This document shows positions 1 through 10,605 of a stretch of DNA of 64,000 nucleotides, in pieces. Each line of letters starts with the position of its first letter. The stretch's first letter is position 1. The stretch is from Klebsormidium nitens. Taxonomy: Eukaryota > Streptophyta > Klebsormidiophyceae > Klebsormidiales > Klebsormidiaceae. Below the pieces are notes generated by a model. That model did no database searches and was not told the origin of the DNA. It worked only from the letters and a program-made list of their open reading frames with translations. The stretch covers positions 1 through 64,000 of the forward strand of contig DF237226.1 of assembly GCA_000708835.1 (NCBI GenBank). The letters are read 5' to 3'. The translations under genes and the position numbers were made by a program.

Positions 1-1504
1 AGGCGGGCTGAGAAGCTTCGCATGGTTTCCGCACATGTGAAGTAGACAGGCAGCGTGTGACCCTGTCCAACCGTCACAAACCATGCCTTTATGCATATGC
101 ACATACTCAACATAAATTAGCAACTAATTTATTTTGAGCTAGTCGACATACGGTTCCTGATTGCATGCATCGGTGTTACTAACTTTGTTATAAATCTGTT
201 GAGTCATCAATCGAAATGAATCTCAGCATGCGTATGCATATTATGCCGGGTGACCGGAGTTGATTCCAGCTTAGATGTAAAGTCTGAGGAACTTATCGCT
301 GATGTCGATTTATAAACCTAAAGGTGGCCCCCATGCACCGTACCAAGTAAAACTATAGTTTTGATTGTAAACATGTCCAAATTTATGTTTGAACGTCCGT
401 CGGACATGGCGAGCGGGCGACCGGACGGTCGGGACGGTCGCCTGCCTCAACTAGCCAAGGCGCAATTCCCACGAGTATGAGTTCACATGCATAACTTAGT
501 GACAATTGGCGCAACAGTCCTATGATTTGTCATCCGAGTGTTGGTTGCTGGCAAGGTCACTCATGGCGGACTCACGACTCAGAGCGCAAATCGACACGCT
601 TTGTCACGGAAGAACTCTCGCCGGGATATCCAAAGGGCAGCCGGCCGGGCCGAATCCTTGGAGGGTTTGTCAAGGCCCTCCAGTGTTTGTTGACTTCGAT
701 TGGGGGCTAGCACTTCAAATGCGCTGCTCCAAGGTAACACTCAGCTCGTGACACACCACTTTTCGCCTTCTGAACCGACATTCAGAGCTGATTGTCGAAG
801 ATTGTAACATCATGCCTAGAAGCTATTCAAGTCGTTTCAAGCCACTGAGGCAAATTTTACAAAGGAACTCGGGTTTGGCATTATTATTGGCAACAGAAAG
901 CTGATTATTGCTGAAACGACAAGGTTGTCTGCTTTTGAAAGGAGCCAATTGACATTTTTGACGTCGCCAGAGGAGGTCGACGTTTCAAGCAAAACGCTCT
1001 ATCACCGCCGCCTTCACTTTCGACAGAAGCCCTTGGGGTTCAGGCGTAACCTGTAGGAAATTCCCAATGGTAAAAATAAGGCTAAGCCCGACCTAACCGT
1101 CTGGACTTTTCTTCTTGTTCTCAATGGTACGGCCCCTTGCGAAGCCGTACGCCCAGCCACGCCGCCTATCTTGAGCTTCTTGGTGGATTAATTTGCGGAG
1201 TTCTTTGAGCCAATCAGGCTCTTACCGGGCTCTTACCTTTCAGAACATTATCGGAATACTCACGGTTGCTAAATTTATCCTCAAGCAAGCACAAGCACTT
1301 TTTTGGCACAAAGGGTTTAGTCCATCGGAGTAATCGGAGAGGTAAATCCGACAATTTTTGCGCCAAGCAAAGTCACCGGTTACAAAGCTCGCACCGGCTG
1401 CCAAGCCCAGAAGATCAAACAACGTCATGCCGAAGGACCATTAGAACGTAATTCTCGTTTGGAAGGGTCCCTTCAGACGTATGCGAATTTTGCTACAACT
1501 GCTC
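1..1504. other. Intergenic, no gene recognised
   Basis: No exon with a convincing protein frame and flanking splice sites was found. The open frames here are short and have no recognisable motif. A GC-rich patch with repeated GGACGGTCG-type words lies near 405-445. The part from about 1100 to 1504 probably includes the 3' untranslated region of the rhodanese gene on the minus strand. Confidence 0.5.
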
Positions 1505-4268
1505 TTAGCGGTTCATTCGACTTTTCATAGAGATAAGGACGCAAGATATCAGCATGATCCAGCCCAAAGTAGTGCTCGCTACGATTGCACGAAGGGCGCA
1601 AAAGGCTCGCTCCCTCACCATCTCGTATCCGTCGCCAGCGAGCCGCCATTTCTTCCCGCACGTGTGGACACGTGGCGTCCTGCTGGGCTCGTCTGAAGCG
1701 GGGGCGCTCCCCTTCTCTTCGTCGTATGAGCTCACCAGAGGATAACCCGCATGGGTCTGCACAGACGTTTCGTGACGTAATATATGATTGGCGGTAGTTT
1801 ACGTGTTATGAAGGGACGTCGACATATCAAAGCAAACCGCTGCTTGAAGACTACGAACATGCGTGCTGCCTATCGTGGAGACCTGGTGGCCCCCATTGGT
1901 TGCCAGGCCGATTTGACTAGAATCCTAAGTGCGACTCGGTGGGGTGTCCTGGGAAACGGGAGTCAGGTGACGAGAAGCTAGGACTGGGCCCAACGGGAGT
2001 CAGGTGACGAGAAGCTAGGACTGGGAAACGGGTGTCAGGTGACGAGAAGCTAGGACAAAACTTGCGGTAGCAGATTTCGCTGAGGGCATTACTAGGCACA
2101 CGGGAAAAATGGATTTTCTAACCGTGGAAGGGCATCCTCAAGGCATCAACGAATTTCATTTCTGTCAAATAGCAAGAAAACGGACTTCCGGGATAACGGG
2201 CTTGGATGTAGCGACGTTCTTGCATGATCCCGCCTATCTTGGGTAGCGCCTTACCCACATGAGGATGCTCCCGATCAAGTTTGACGCATCGAAGCCTTCT
2301 TTTCGCAGGCTCTCCGCATACTTGCCGCTTCGGTACCCAATTGTGCTGTGGAGAAAGAAATTGACAGTCAACGAAAAAGCAACGAGGAGATAAGTAACAG
2401 CCGCATAACACCGCCATTAGGCGAGACGCGGGCATTTCAATATGAAAAGTGACGAGTACTTTGGCAAGCAAGTCTCTCGTTGCAGTCGAGTAGTGCCCTG
2501 CCAGCAGCAATATCTTCATCAGGGTGTTGAGCACCCTCAACTCTCACCAGAATAATCAAAGCAGGATATACCATCGTTAACCAGGAACCGTACGCCGGGA
2601 CTGGAAAGAATGAGGAAGCGATTGACTGGGTAAAAGGCTGAGGGAATACTTTTCAAGCAGGAGCAAAGAGGTACTGCGCTCACCAGTAGCTGACAACTTG
2701 ATGGTCTCGGTAAGCGGACTTCCTCTTCTCGAAGTCAGCCTGCTTTAGCGTCCCATCCGGAATCATAGATACCTGGATTGAAGTAGAGGACTTCAGAACG
2801 TAATATTCTGCTCGGTCAAATAGTGTACCTCTTTCATTTCTCACCTGGTGACAGATGCCGGAGAGTGAACGTCAATGCGCATCTCTGGTTTTCGGATGAC
2901 GCATTAGAGAAGGCCGGCTTTTCAGCGAGCTGCTTTGTCTATGTACCAATCAGCAAGAATATCCAAGCTCATAAATTTCATAAATTTGCGATTAAGAGCA
3001 CAGGGCACAACCGAAAAGACTCATAAGATTGCCAAAACATTGGTGAGCCTGTATGTCGGCCACATTTGTACAAAGAACCATGTCACTGCAGGATTTGATC
3101 CATCATAAGAATCGGAGAGTCTCCGTATCTTTTCTGGTGATTCCTCGTCCTCTTTGTAGTCTATCTGTAATACCTTAGTCTTCGTCCGCCCACCATAAAC
3201 TGACACTACTCATTGAACTCGTGGCGACCTTCAAGCAACGCATCAGCGCATTTTGTCAGCTTAGCCTGTTTGTGACCACGGTCAAAACACCAGGTAGATC
3301 TTCCTAGTCTACACAGAGAAGTGGGAGAAACCAAGCTAGATGAAATGATGAAACGTACGCTCTGCTCGTCCGCTCCTCTAACGTCCACCACCACCACCTT
3401 GGCATCACTGCACATGGCACACACTTTGTGAGATTGCCATCAGGAATTGTAAGCGATCGCACGCTCGGGCTCTCTTTCCACCCCTCTCTGGGAACTCGTT
3501 CCAGACGCTTTCACAGCATCATTTTACAGGGACCATCATGGTGGTCTTGCACTTATGTTTCAAACACGTGGAGCTCATTCGATTCTGCTGTTGAGAGGAT
3601 AAGAACTTGTCAGGTGTTTTAGCTCCGTACTCCAACTCGCAGCCAGGGTGAAAGATATTTCCTGTCCAGATCAGATAGAACTGGAATTGGACGCAAAACT
3701 GCGAAGAATCTAGAGTAGAGGCGTTGCTACAAAGTTGATCACCAAAATTTGAGTCCTCGCCGACTTGCTCGCCCGCCAGAACAATCAATAACCGTATCCC
3801 TCTCTCTCAAAGGCCGAAAGCTCCGCAGAGATGAGATACTGCTCACCCCGCTTCTCGTTTCTCCAGCAGCTCGTGCAGGTTGGCTGGGCTGATCTCAGGT
3901 ACCTGCGGAAAATAGCTGAAGGGTTTCAGCTCAAGTTGCCCAGCTTCTTCGATGATGCATGAGATGCATTTACCATCAAGCGTATTCAACAGTAACGAGC
4001 CTACAACAACACCAAGATTAGACGCACCTTCATTATGTCTCTTGGAACCAGTTTGATCAACCATAGAGACCGGCGCTGGACAAGCGTCACTAGATTGTGT
4101 ACAAGCAGCCTCAAGTATCTCAGAGACCCCACGCTACATCTGCAATGCTGCCAAGGTGGGATGCAATTAACATTTGCAGCTCTGCTTCCTCACCTCAGGA
4201 AAGTGTTTCTTGTACCCCTCATACATCTGCAGTGCAGCTTGCTTCCGTTCTTCGGCCGTCTGCTCCAT
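1505..4268 (-). CDS. Single-domain rhodanese-like protein
   Basis: Six exons on the minus strand: 4268-4194, 3902-3847, 3407-3359, 2772-2684, 2345-2255 and 1756-1505, giving 612 nt (203 residues plus stop) with phases that agree at every junction. Seen: an N-terminal charged helix (MEQTAEERKQAALQMYEGYK), the rhodanese opening ISPANLHELLE, the strand VVVVDVRGADEQ (about 48-59), and the active-site loop CTIGYRS with Cys90 and Arg95. This is the canonical CxxxxR sulfurtransferase loop, so a sulfur-transfer role is expected from the family; the substrate is unknown. The ATG at 4268 has a good plant context (AGCAATGG), but an acceptor-like CAG sits just upstream, so a 5' exon is possible. The last exon ends in a hydrophobic stretch (about 170-195). 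An alternative donor (ATG|GTGAGG, exon end 1619) would remove it, so the C-terminus is uncertain. Confidence 0.85.
1955..2056. repeat. Three tandem copies of a ~36-bp unit in a rhodanese intron
   Basis: Near-identical copies start at 1955, 1992 and 2027. Each reads AACGGG(A/T)GTCAGGTGACG followed by AGAAGCTAGGAC. They lie in the last intron of the rhodanese gene, between exons 2345-2255 and 1756-1505. The copies differ by only a few bases, so the duplication is recent. Confidence 0.9.
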
Positions 4269-5085
4269 TGCTGTTCCTGATAAGTCAAGGGTCACTGCCT
4301 TTGGATGCAATCTAGAGTTTTTGATGGAATTTTCACCTATCGAATTGCATCAGCTTTTCAGCAGCTGGACCCTGCTGGCAGCATCATACAAGAGTAATCT
4401 ATGCGCAAAGGCGGGGATTGTTGCAGCCTTGCAATAATGACCACGAAGGCATGGAAGAGTAGGAAGGGCAAGAGGATTTTCGAGGCCTGCTTGTCCTGGG
4501 CTCAGGACGGCTTGCCTTTCGCAGCTGGGTGAGGTTAGAAATGGACAGATCAATGTCACCTGTACAGAGAGCAACACAGGGGCAACACTCTAGCTGTAGC
4601 CGAGCCTAGCTCGTTTGAAAGCTGATATTGCGAAGCTCGAGATGCTGGCAAAGGCGGAAGACAAAGCCTAAGGCTAAGGGAAGACAGCGCCTTATTCTAG
4701 AAGGAGATGTACTTGTCGAGTGAGAAACGGCAGCGCACGGGAGGTATTGCCATGTCTGTTTGAGCATTCAAAGAGTCCTGCGTACCCAGAAGCTCACATG
4801 AAGCCGGTCTGACCGGGTGACGGTTCTCAAACCGGGGCTGTTTGTGAGTGCAGCTTTTTTTGAACCACGTAAAACTTTCCACGTACCGATCTTTCAGAGC
4901 ATCCAGCCTTCTGTTCAGAAGTTCAACTTCAGGAGAGAAGAAAGGTGGGGCGCTTTGAAGTTTGAACTTCAACAGGTCTGCCGTTCATTCCACATTGAAA
5001 GTTGCAATTGGGGCCTGAGATTTTCTTAATTTTTGGACCGTCAGGATTTTCTCCTGCTCCTCCCATTCTTAGAAAGACGCCAACC
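4269..5085. promoter_or_regulatory. Divergent spacer between rhodanese and PPR genes
   Basis: The two genes start 817 bp apart, facing away from each other, so this spacer should hold both promoters. Minus-strand stretches at about 4697-4990 (reading into a donor-like CG|GTACGT) and near 4340-4375 look partly coding. Their phases do not join to the rhodanese start, so they may be untranslated 5' exons. No TATA box could be assigned with confidence. Confidence 0.4.
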
Positions 5086-8000
5086 ATGGCCGCAACGTCG
5101 ACGCTTCCCGCAACAAGGTTACCTTCTGCTCAAACACCCTGGCGCTCCGACAGGAAGCAACTTCTAAACACAAACTCTCTGTTGAGTCCCCAACAAAGGC
5201 AAGGGGTCCAAGTCCGGTGCCCTCCCTCCTGCTCTTACACCACTCCTCCATCAAAGAGCCGGAATGTGGCCGCTTCAGCAGTGGCCTCCGAAACCTCGCC
5301 TAGGCCTAGAGGCAAGAAAGTGCAAAAGGAACGGGGTAACTTCCTGTCGCTGGATATGAATGTGGATAGGCCGCTGACGGAAGAGGAGAGGCAGCAGGAG
5401 CGGCGGAAGGAGGTGTCCAGGAAGATCAAGCAGCTGGGCAGGAATGGGCAGGCGTCGGCGGTGAGGATGTTGGAACTGTAGGGTTCCGTCTACTTTCGGT
5501 AATGGTTTTCTAAGTGCTGTGGTTGTGGTGTTTTTGTCAGACTTGGCACTTCTGTTTGAGTGGTGGTATGCAGCTTTGCCCAGTGCAATGCAATGCATTG
5601 CTGCAAGAGTTCAGGGCGGCATGCTTGCACCTCCATGGCCAAGTACTCAGCAGGCTGGTGAAAATTAGGGTTTGCGGTTTGACCTAGCTGAGAAGGGGAT
5701 CATGCTGTGACGTCCTGGTGGTACACGTCCTGGTTGATTTGGGTGCCCTTATCCAATCAAGACCCTTGGATGTTTCTTTCAGGCTGGTCAATTACCTCCA
5801 ATTCCATATAGTTTGAGCTGATTCGATTTCGCTTCCAATTTTGGGTATCACCCGCCAGCCAACGCCATCGGCATCTGGCATTGGGAGTCCGTCACCGAGA
5901 ATCTTTGGACCCTCACCCATCGCAGTCCACCTGTCCAAGCTTTTCTTATTATATTCGAACACAGATACTCAAATGTCTGCTGTAGGCACTCAGCAACTGA
6001 TGGTTTTCAGGGAGAAGGCATCTCATGTTGCGCAAGTCAAGTTCCAAGGTCCACCACTTTGGATGCACTCTACTTTTTGTGTGACACCAAAAACTGAACG
6101 GCCTTTGCTCCTTTTTCGTTTCTTCAAGAATGTGGGGTCATGCAACATTGAGGTTTCAGTGGAATTCAGCAGCAAGTCTTCTTGCAGGCGTTACAGGAGA
6201 CGGTGGCTATGATGGAGGAGGGCATCTTTTCAAATGTGACGCCAATCCGGCCTGAAGTTCTTGAAAGCTGAACAATCTACTTTGCATTCTACTGCAAGAC
6301 ACCAAAGAGTGAAGGGCCAACAATCAGTCTGCAGGCCGTACAAGAGATGATTTTCAGAATGGAAAGACGGCGTCTCCCTAGGTATGGTGCTCATCAGGTC
6401 TACAAGCCCCAAGGCCGACAAGCAAATCACCTTGCTTTCCACCTTTTGAAGAATCAAGGGGTTAATTGCCAAAAACTCACTTTACAGGCAGTACAGGAGA
6501 TGGTGATTATGTTGGAGGAGGATGTCTTACGAAAACATGACACGAATGAGGCCACCGTCTGGTACCGCTATCGGGGAGATCTCGATCACTCAAGATACAC
6601 TGTGCTCGTTCCGTTCGCAGGAGGGCGCCACCGGAACGGAGATCGTGCTGGACGGCTGCGCCATCAGGCTCCAGGCCTTTAAAGCACACATTACTGAAAG
6701 CCCTCGATTTTGAGACACCGAAGGATGAATGCCAAACACGAATTGCTCTGCAGGCGGTACAGGAGACGGTGGTTATGATGGAGGAGGGCATCTTATCGAA
6801 ACGCCAATCAGGCCTAAAGCGCTAAAAGCCCATAAGATTTTAACTACGTTCCACTGTACAACACCAAATAATGAACAATCAACACCTCATTTTGCAGGCG
6901 GTACAGGAGATGGTGCTTATGATGGAGGAGGGCATCATGCCCGATCGCGTGGCGGCCACATCGCTCGTGCAGGCGTGCATCGAGGCGGGCGACACAAAGC
7001 GTGCAGAGTCCATCTTTGACCGGTTCTTTGGGAAGGATGGCGCGGTAAGTTCCTTGATTACCCCCCGCAATCTTTCGGCAATCACTCTCATCCTGGTCTT
7101 CTGCTTCTTGCTTTGGTTCTTGTCTCACGATTTGATGTCTTCACCCTGGCACCTGCCTATGTCGATCGATGCGTCCGTTTGCATTCTGTTGTTTGGACTA
7201 AGTACTGAGACCATGCTCGGTGGGTTTTTTTGAGCTCTTCTGCGATTTACTAGTGGCTCGTCCTTCGTGAAGTGAGTGTAGGAAGCCCGCTCGTAGGCTT
7301 TGAAAAAATGTCCAAAGTTGGTTCAATCGTATGATGGGATTGATAGGAATGCGCAGGTGCCTCAAATCAGTATTTTGCCGTTTGAAAGCTCTCCCCACGA
7401 TAAGCCTTTGCTATTCATGAAGTCGACTGTTTTCGCGGCAGAAGACATTCTGGGGCAGTCGGGCTCCAACTTTGACGATCTTTTGCAGACTCTCCTATCC
7501 TGTGTCAGTCCGTAATTTTCAGCGCCCGGCAAGCTTCTTCTGTTGTCCAGTTGCTCGTCACTCGATTGCCTCCCTATGCTGACCCCAATTCTGAAGCGCC
7601 TTTTTTCAGACACTGGACAACTCTTACTGCTAAAACCATTTTTTGGTTCTGATAGCTTTTCTGATCGCTGTTAATATTTTGGCTAACTTAGACGTAGATT
7701 TGAAACAGCCTATCGATGTCTTGCAGTTGGTAGCGGACACTGTTGCGATGGGCACGCTTCTACGGACGTACGCAGCGAACAAGCCCCCGCGATGGCCCAA
7801 GATCATGGCGCTGGTGGCCTCTATGGAAGCGTGAGTCCTGAAACCGCTCGACAGGTGTCGCCTTCCTGGCTAGAATATGCAAGTGTCCGGGTAGGTGCGC
7901 AACGACCGGCTTGGCTGCATCTGCAAAGGGTCCCAATCCATTGAAAGATTGTCTTAGGAAGAGGGTGTGCCTCGACTCGTAGTTGCTTTAGAGGGAAAGG

Positions 8001-9331
8001 AAGAAGACTTCGCAACTGACGTCCTAGTAACGGGCACGTGCTGACAAGAGAACAGATCAAATTGCCTTTCGACCGTAAAGCTCTAAAGTCACCCGGATTG
8101 TGCGCCTCGAATCCAGTCGACTTTGCGTCTGTCCGAACTACGTTGTCGCCGAACAAGCAGCCAGATGCGATGGCAGCCGCTGTTAATTTTTGACCGAGAC
8201 AAACATTTGTGTGTGAGCTTGCGGAGCGACTTTTGAAACAGCATCAGCGGCTTTTTTCTTTGCTTGACCCCTGGCAGTCACGATATTCAAATTGCAATTG
8301 AGGAGTCGACTTCTCGACCTAATGAAACACGGCAGTCGAGTGCACTTAGGAGGACAGCAGTAGTTTAACAAGTAGGTCAAAGTTTTGAGTGCACCACAAG
8401 ACGGAAAAGGCGGAGAGTGGACTCGTACCGTGCTGTGACGGCCCACTCGATCTGTGCAAAGAGCAGAATGGGTTGCGTTGTGCAAACCTGATTGTTGTTC
8501 TGATACTCAGCTTTCTCGTCTCACAGGGAGTATAGGATCAAGCCCACAGCCGGAATATACAACATCCTGCTCGGGGTTTGTGCAGTAACCAATGATACTG
8601 GTGAGTTTCAGTATCCCGCCCACGCTAGCCGGTGTTTTCCGTGTATGCTCAAGCCAGACCATAGCTAGCGCGTCCCAATCTAGGCTACTCTCAATTTCTG
8701 CTACGAGGTTTGTTGCTTTTACCAGAAGGTGCTTTCTCGCTATGCGATTGGACTCGGCGTTTTCTTGGCTCTCAGAGTTTTAGGGTAGTTTTAAAGCCCC
8801 AAAAACCTCCTCCCTGTTATTCTTGGACTCTATGTGCAAAAGTTGACTTAGAGAAATTTAGCTATCAGAATTTTTATTTTGGATGACGGGCAAGATACCA
8901 ACCAGGCCTTTCGTCATTGAACTGGGAAAGCCTCGGCCTTTTGCCCTTTTTTTTGGAAGTTGTCTGAAGGCCCGTGATTGTTTGCCTCCGCTGTGGTTGC
9001 AGTTTAGCATGTCCACTTTGTCTCGAGTGCGGCGCCTGCACCTGTACGTAAGGAGACATCTCCGCTCTTATTTGACCGATGTTTGTCCAATAATAACATT
9101 TGTCTGGAAGCTTTACGTGGAGCGTCGTCAGCTCAGTGCCGTTGTTTGACACGAGCAGTGAAAGGATTGTGTTTTTGTGCAGAGCGGGCGGTCGATCTGA
9201 TGCAGAAGATGGAGTCGGAGGATATTGGTCCGGACATGTTGACTTACGATGCTATTAGGAGGCGACGAGTGTTGCGGAACCAGTACAGGACGGTCTTTGC
9301 ACGCTTTCTAAATGACGAAGGTGACTCCTAG
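5086..9331 (+). CDS. Small plastid-type PPR protein
   Basis: Five exons, 5086-5460, 6898-7044, 7727-7830, 8527-8600 and 9183-9331, total 849 nt (282 residues plus stop), with all junction phases agreeing. The start ATG is in a strong context (CAACCATGGC). Residues 1-60 are Ser/Thr/Arg-rich and low in acidic residues, like a plastid transit peptide. A Glu/Arg-rich charged helix follows (about 90-120). From about 126 come helical-pair repeats typical of PPR proteins: AVQEMVLMMEEGIMPDRVAA leading into TSLVQACIEAGDTKRAESIF, a central repeat ending KPTAGIYNILLGVC, and ERAVDLMQKMESEDIGPD near the C-terminus. PPR proteins bind organelle RNA; the target here is unknown. At 282 residues it is short for the family. 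The first intron contains tandem copies of its own acceptor (separate entry), so alternative transcripts are possible. Confidence 0.85.
6188..6945 (+). repeat. Five tandem copies of a 3' splice site plus exon start
   Basis: Junctions of the form CAG|GC(G/C/A)-(G/T)TACA(G/A)GAGA recur at 6188, 6335, 6488, 6754 and 6898, each followed by a version of the start of PPR exon 2 (A-V/L-QE-x-V-x-M-M/L-EE). Spacings are 147, 153, 266 and 144 bp. The intronic sequence just upstream is also repeated (a motif like ACACCAAAGAGTGAAGGGCC recurs). Only the last copy continues into the full PPR exon; copies 1 and 4 soon reach stop codons. Confidence 0.9.
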
Positions 9332-10605
9332 CTGCGCCGATCGAACATGCGGCTATTTTTTCTAACTTGTCGAACTCCTCGGAATGAGGCTTGGGGCCTG
9401 CTTATCCGACAACGTGTTGACTCTTAGACCGAAGCTTGTTGACTTTGAAAGAGCAAGCCAGATTGGCTATCCACTTGCAGCTAGACGTGTTGTGGATCCG
9501 TAAGTTCGACAACTGAAAGCAAAGTTCGGTGCGCTACTGCGCACGGCCGTGATGTCACCATATACTGCAGCAGTGTAGGGTGTGCGGTTTATCATTACGT
9601 TGGTTTAAGCTGCTATAGTACGTGACACAAGTGACCGCGGCCCGGCGACTTGCATGATCAGTCATGCAAATGCATGTGCCGGTGTTCGTTGAACGGTAGC
9701 CCGCCTACCGTACAGATTGGGCTGCTTACCGTCGGTGGATATCGGACAGTACAAGTGGACTCGGAGGTGTCTCTCTAGCGCGGCTTGCCGCCTGGCAGGT
9801 TGTTACAACATCGCGATCCATGCATCATAGGTATGACAATATACGCCGAGCATGGCCGGGACGGTCGCTGTGAACGACCATAAATCTTTTCAGTTACCGC
9901 GGCTGGCGTATTCGAGCCTTTAAGCAGGGTTGCGCATAATTAATGTGACCGGACCCGGCCTGGCATATGCGCTCATGCACTGTGGCATGATGATGCTAGC
10001 AAAAGTTTTTGAAGTTACTTAATTTGAAACGTTAACTACTTTTTCAAGTTTGCATTGTATTGGATGCAAATGCGCGCGTGCGTGCATCAATCATCCCATG
10101 TACGTAATGCGGCGGCATGCACGCGGCCTGGGCGGCCGGGCCATGGGCTCTCCGGTGTGCCGGCTGTATGCTGCAGACTGGCATATATACATACCGTATG
10201 CAAGTGTCTCAGCTGCTTTCGATTGCGGCTGACAGCACCATGGTTTATGTTTAGTAGACGTACGTTTACCGTACAAACCCTAGAGTATCTTCTTTCTATA
10301 CGGTCATGAAAGTGCAAAATGCGGGCCCGGCCTTAAAAGCTTGGTTGAAGCGGTCAGGGTGGTTTGATTGAGAGTGGTCGCTATACAGATTGGTCAAAAT
10401 AAATGCTTTCGATCGGCGGCACCCCTTGGCTTTCGGTCAGCTCTAGAGGACAACGTGTAAAGGGCCGGTGCCAGAAGACCAGAAACTGAAGCTTGTATAT
10501 CAAAACAGGTGCTGCCGTTCAAACAGGAATCAAGTCACAGAATGACAGTCTGTCCGATGTTCTGCTTTTGTCTATTTTCAAAAATGAACAGTTTTCAATA
10601 TGTAT
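9332..10605. other. Convergent intergenic spacer, no gene seen
   Basis: Lies between the 3' ends of the PPR gene (+) and the dehydrogenase gene (-). It is rich in TGCATG words and has GC-rich patches near 9628-9650, 9950 and 10120-10145. No protein-like frame with splice sites was found. Both 3' untranslated regions should fall here. Confidence 0.5.
9650..9669. repeat. Short inverted repeat TTGCATG...CATGCAA
   Basis: Seven-base arms TTGCATG and CATGCAA are separated by six bases, followed directly by more TGCATG words. The RNA could form a small hairpin, or the site could bind a dimeric protein. Nothing else supports a function. Confidence 0.6.

Noticed and set aside
4340-4990. Extra 5' coding exons for the rhodanese
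   Set aside because: Protein-like stretches exist on the minus strand, but their phases do not match each other or the exon at 4268-4194, so they were not added.
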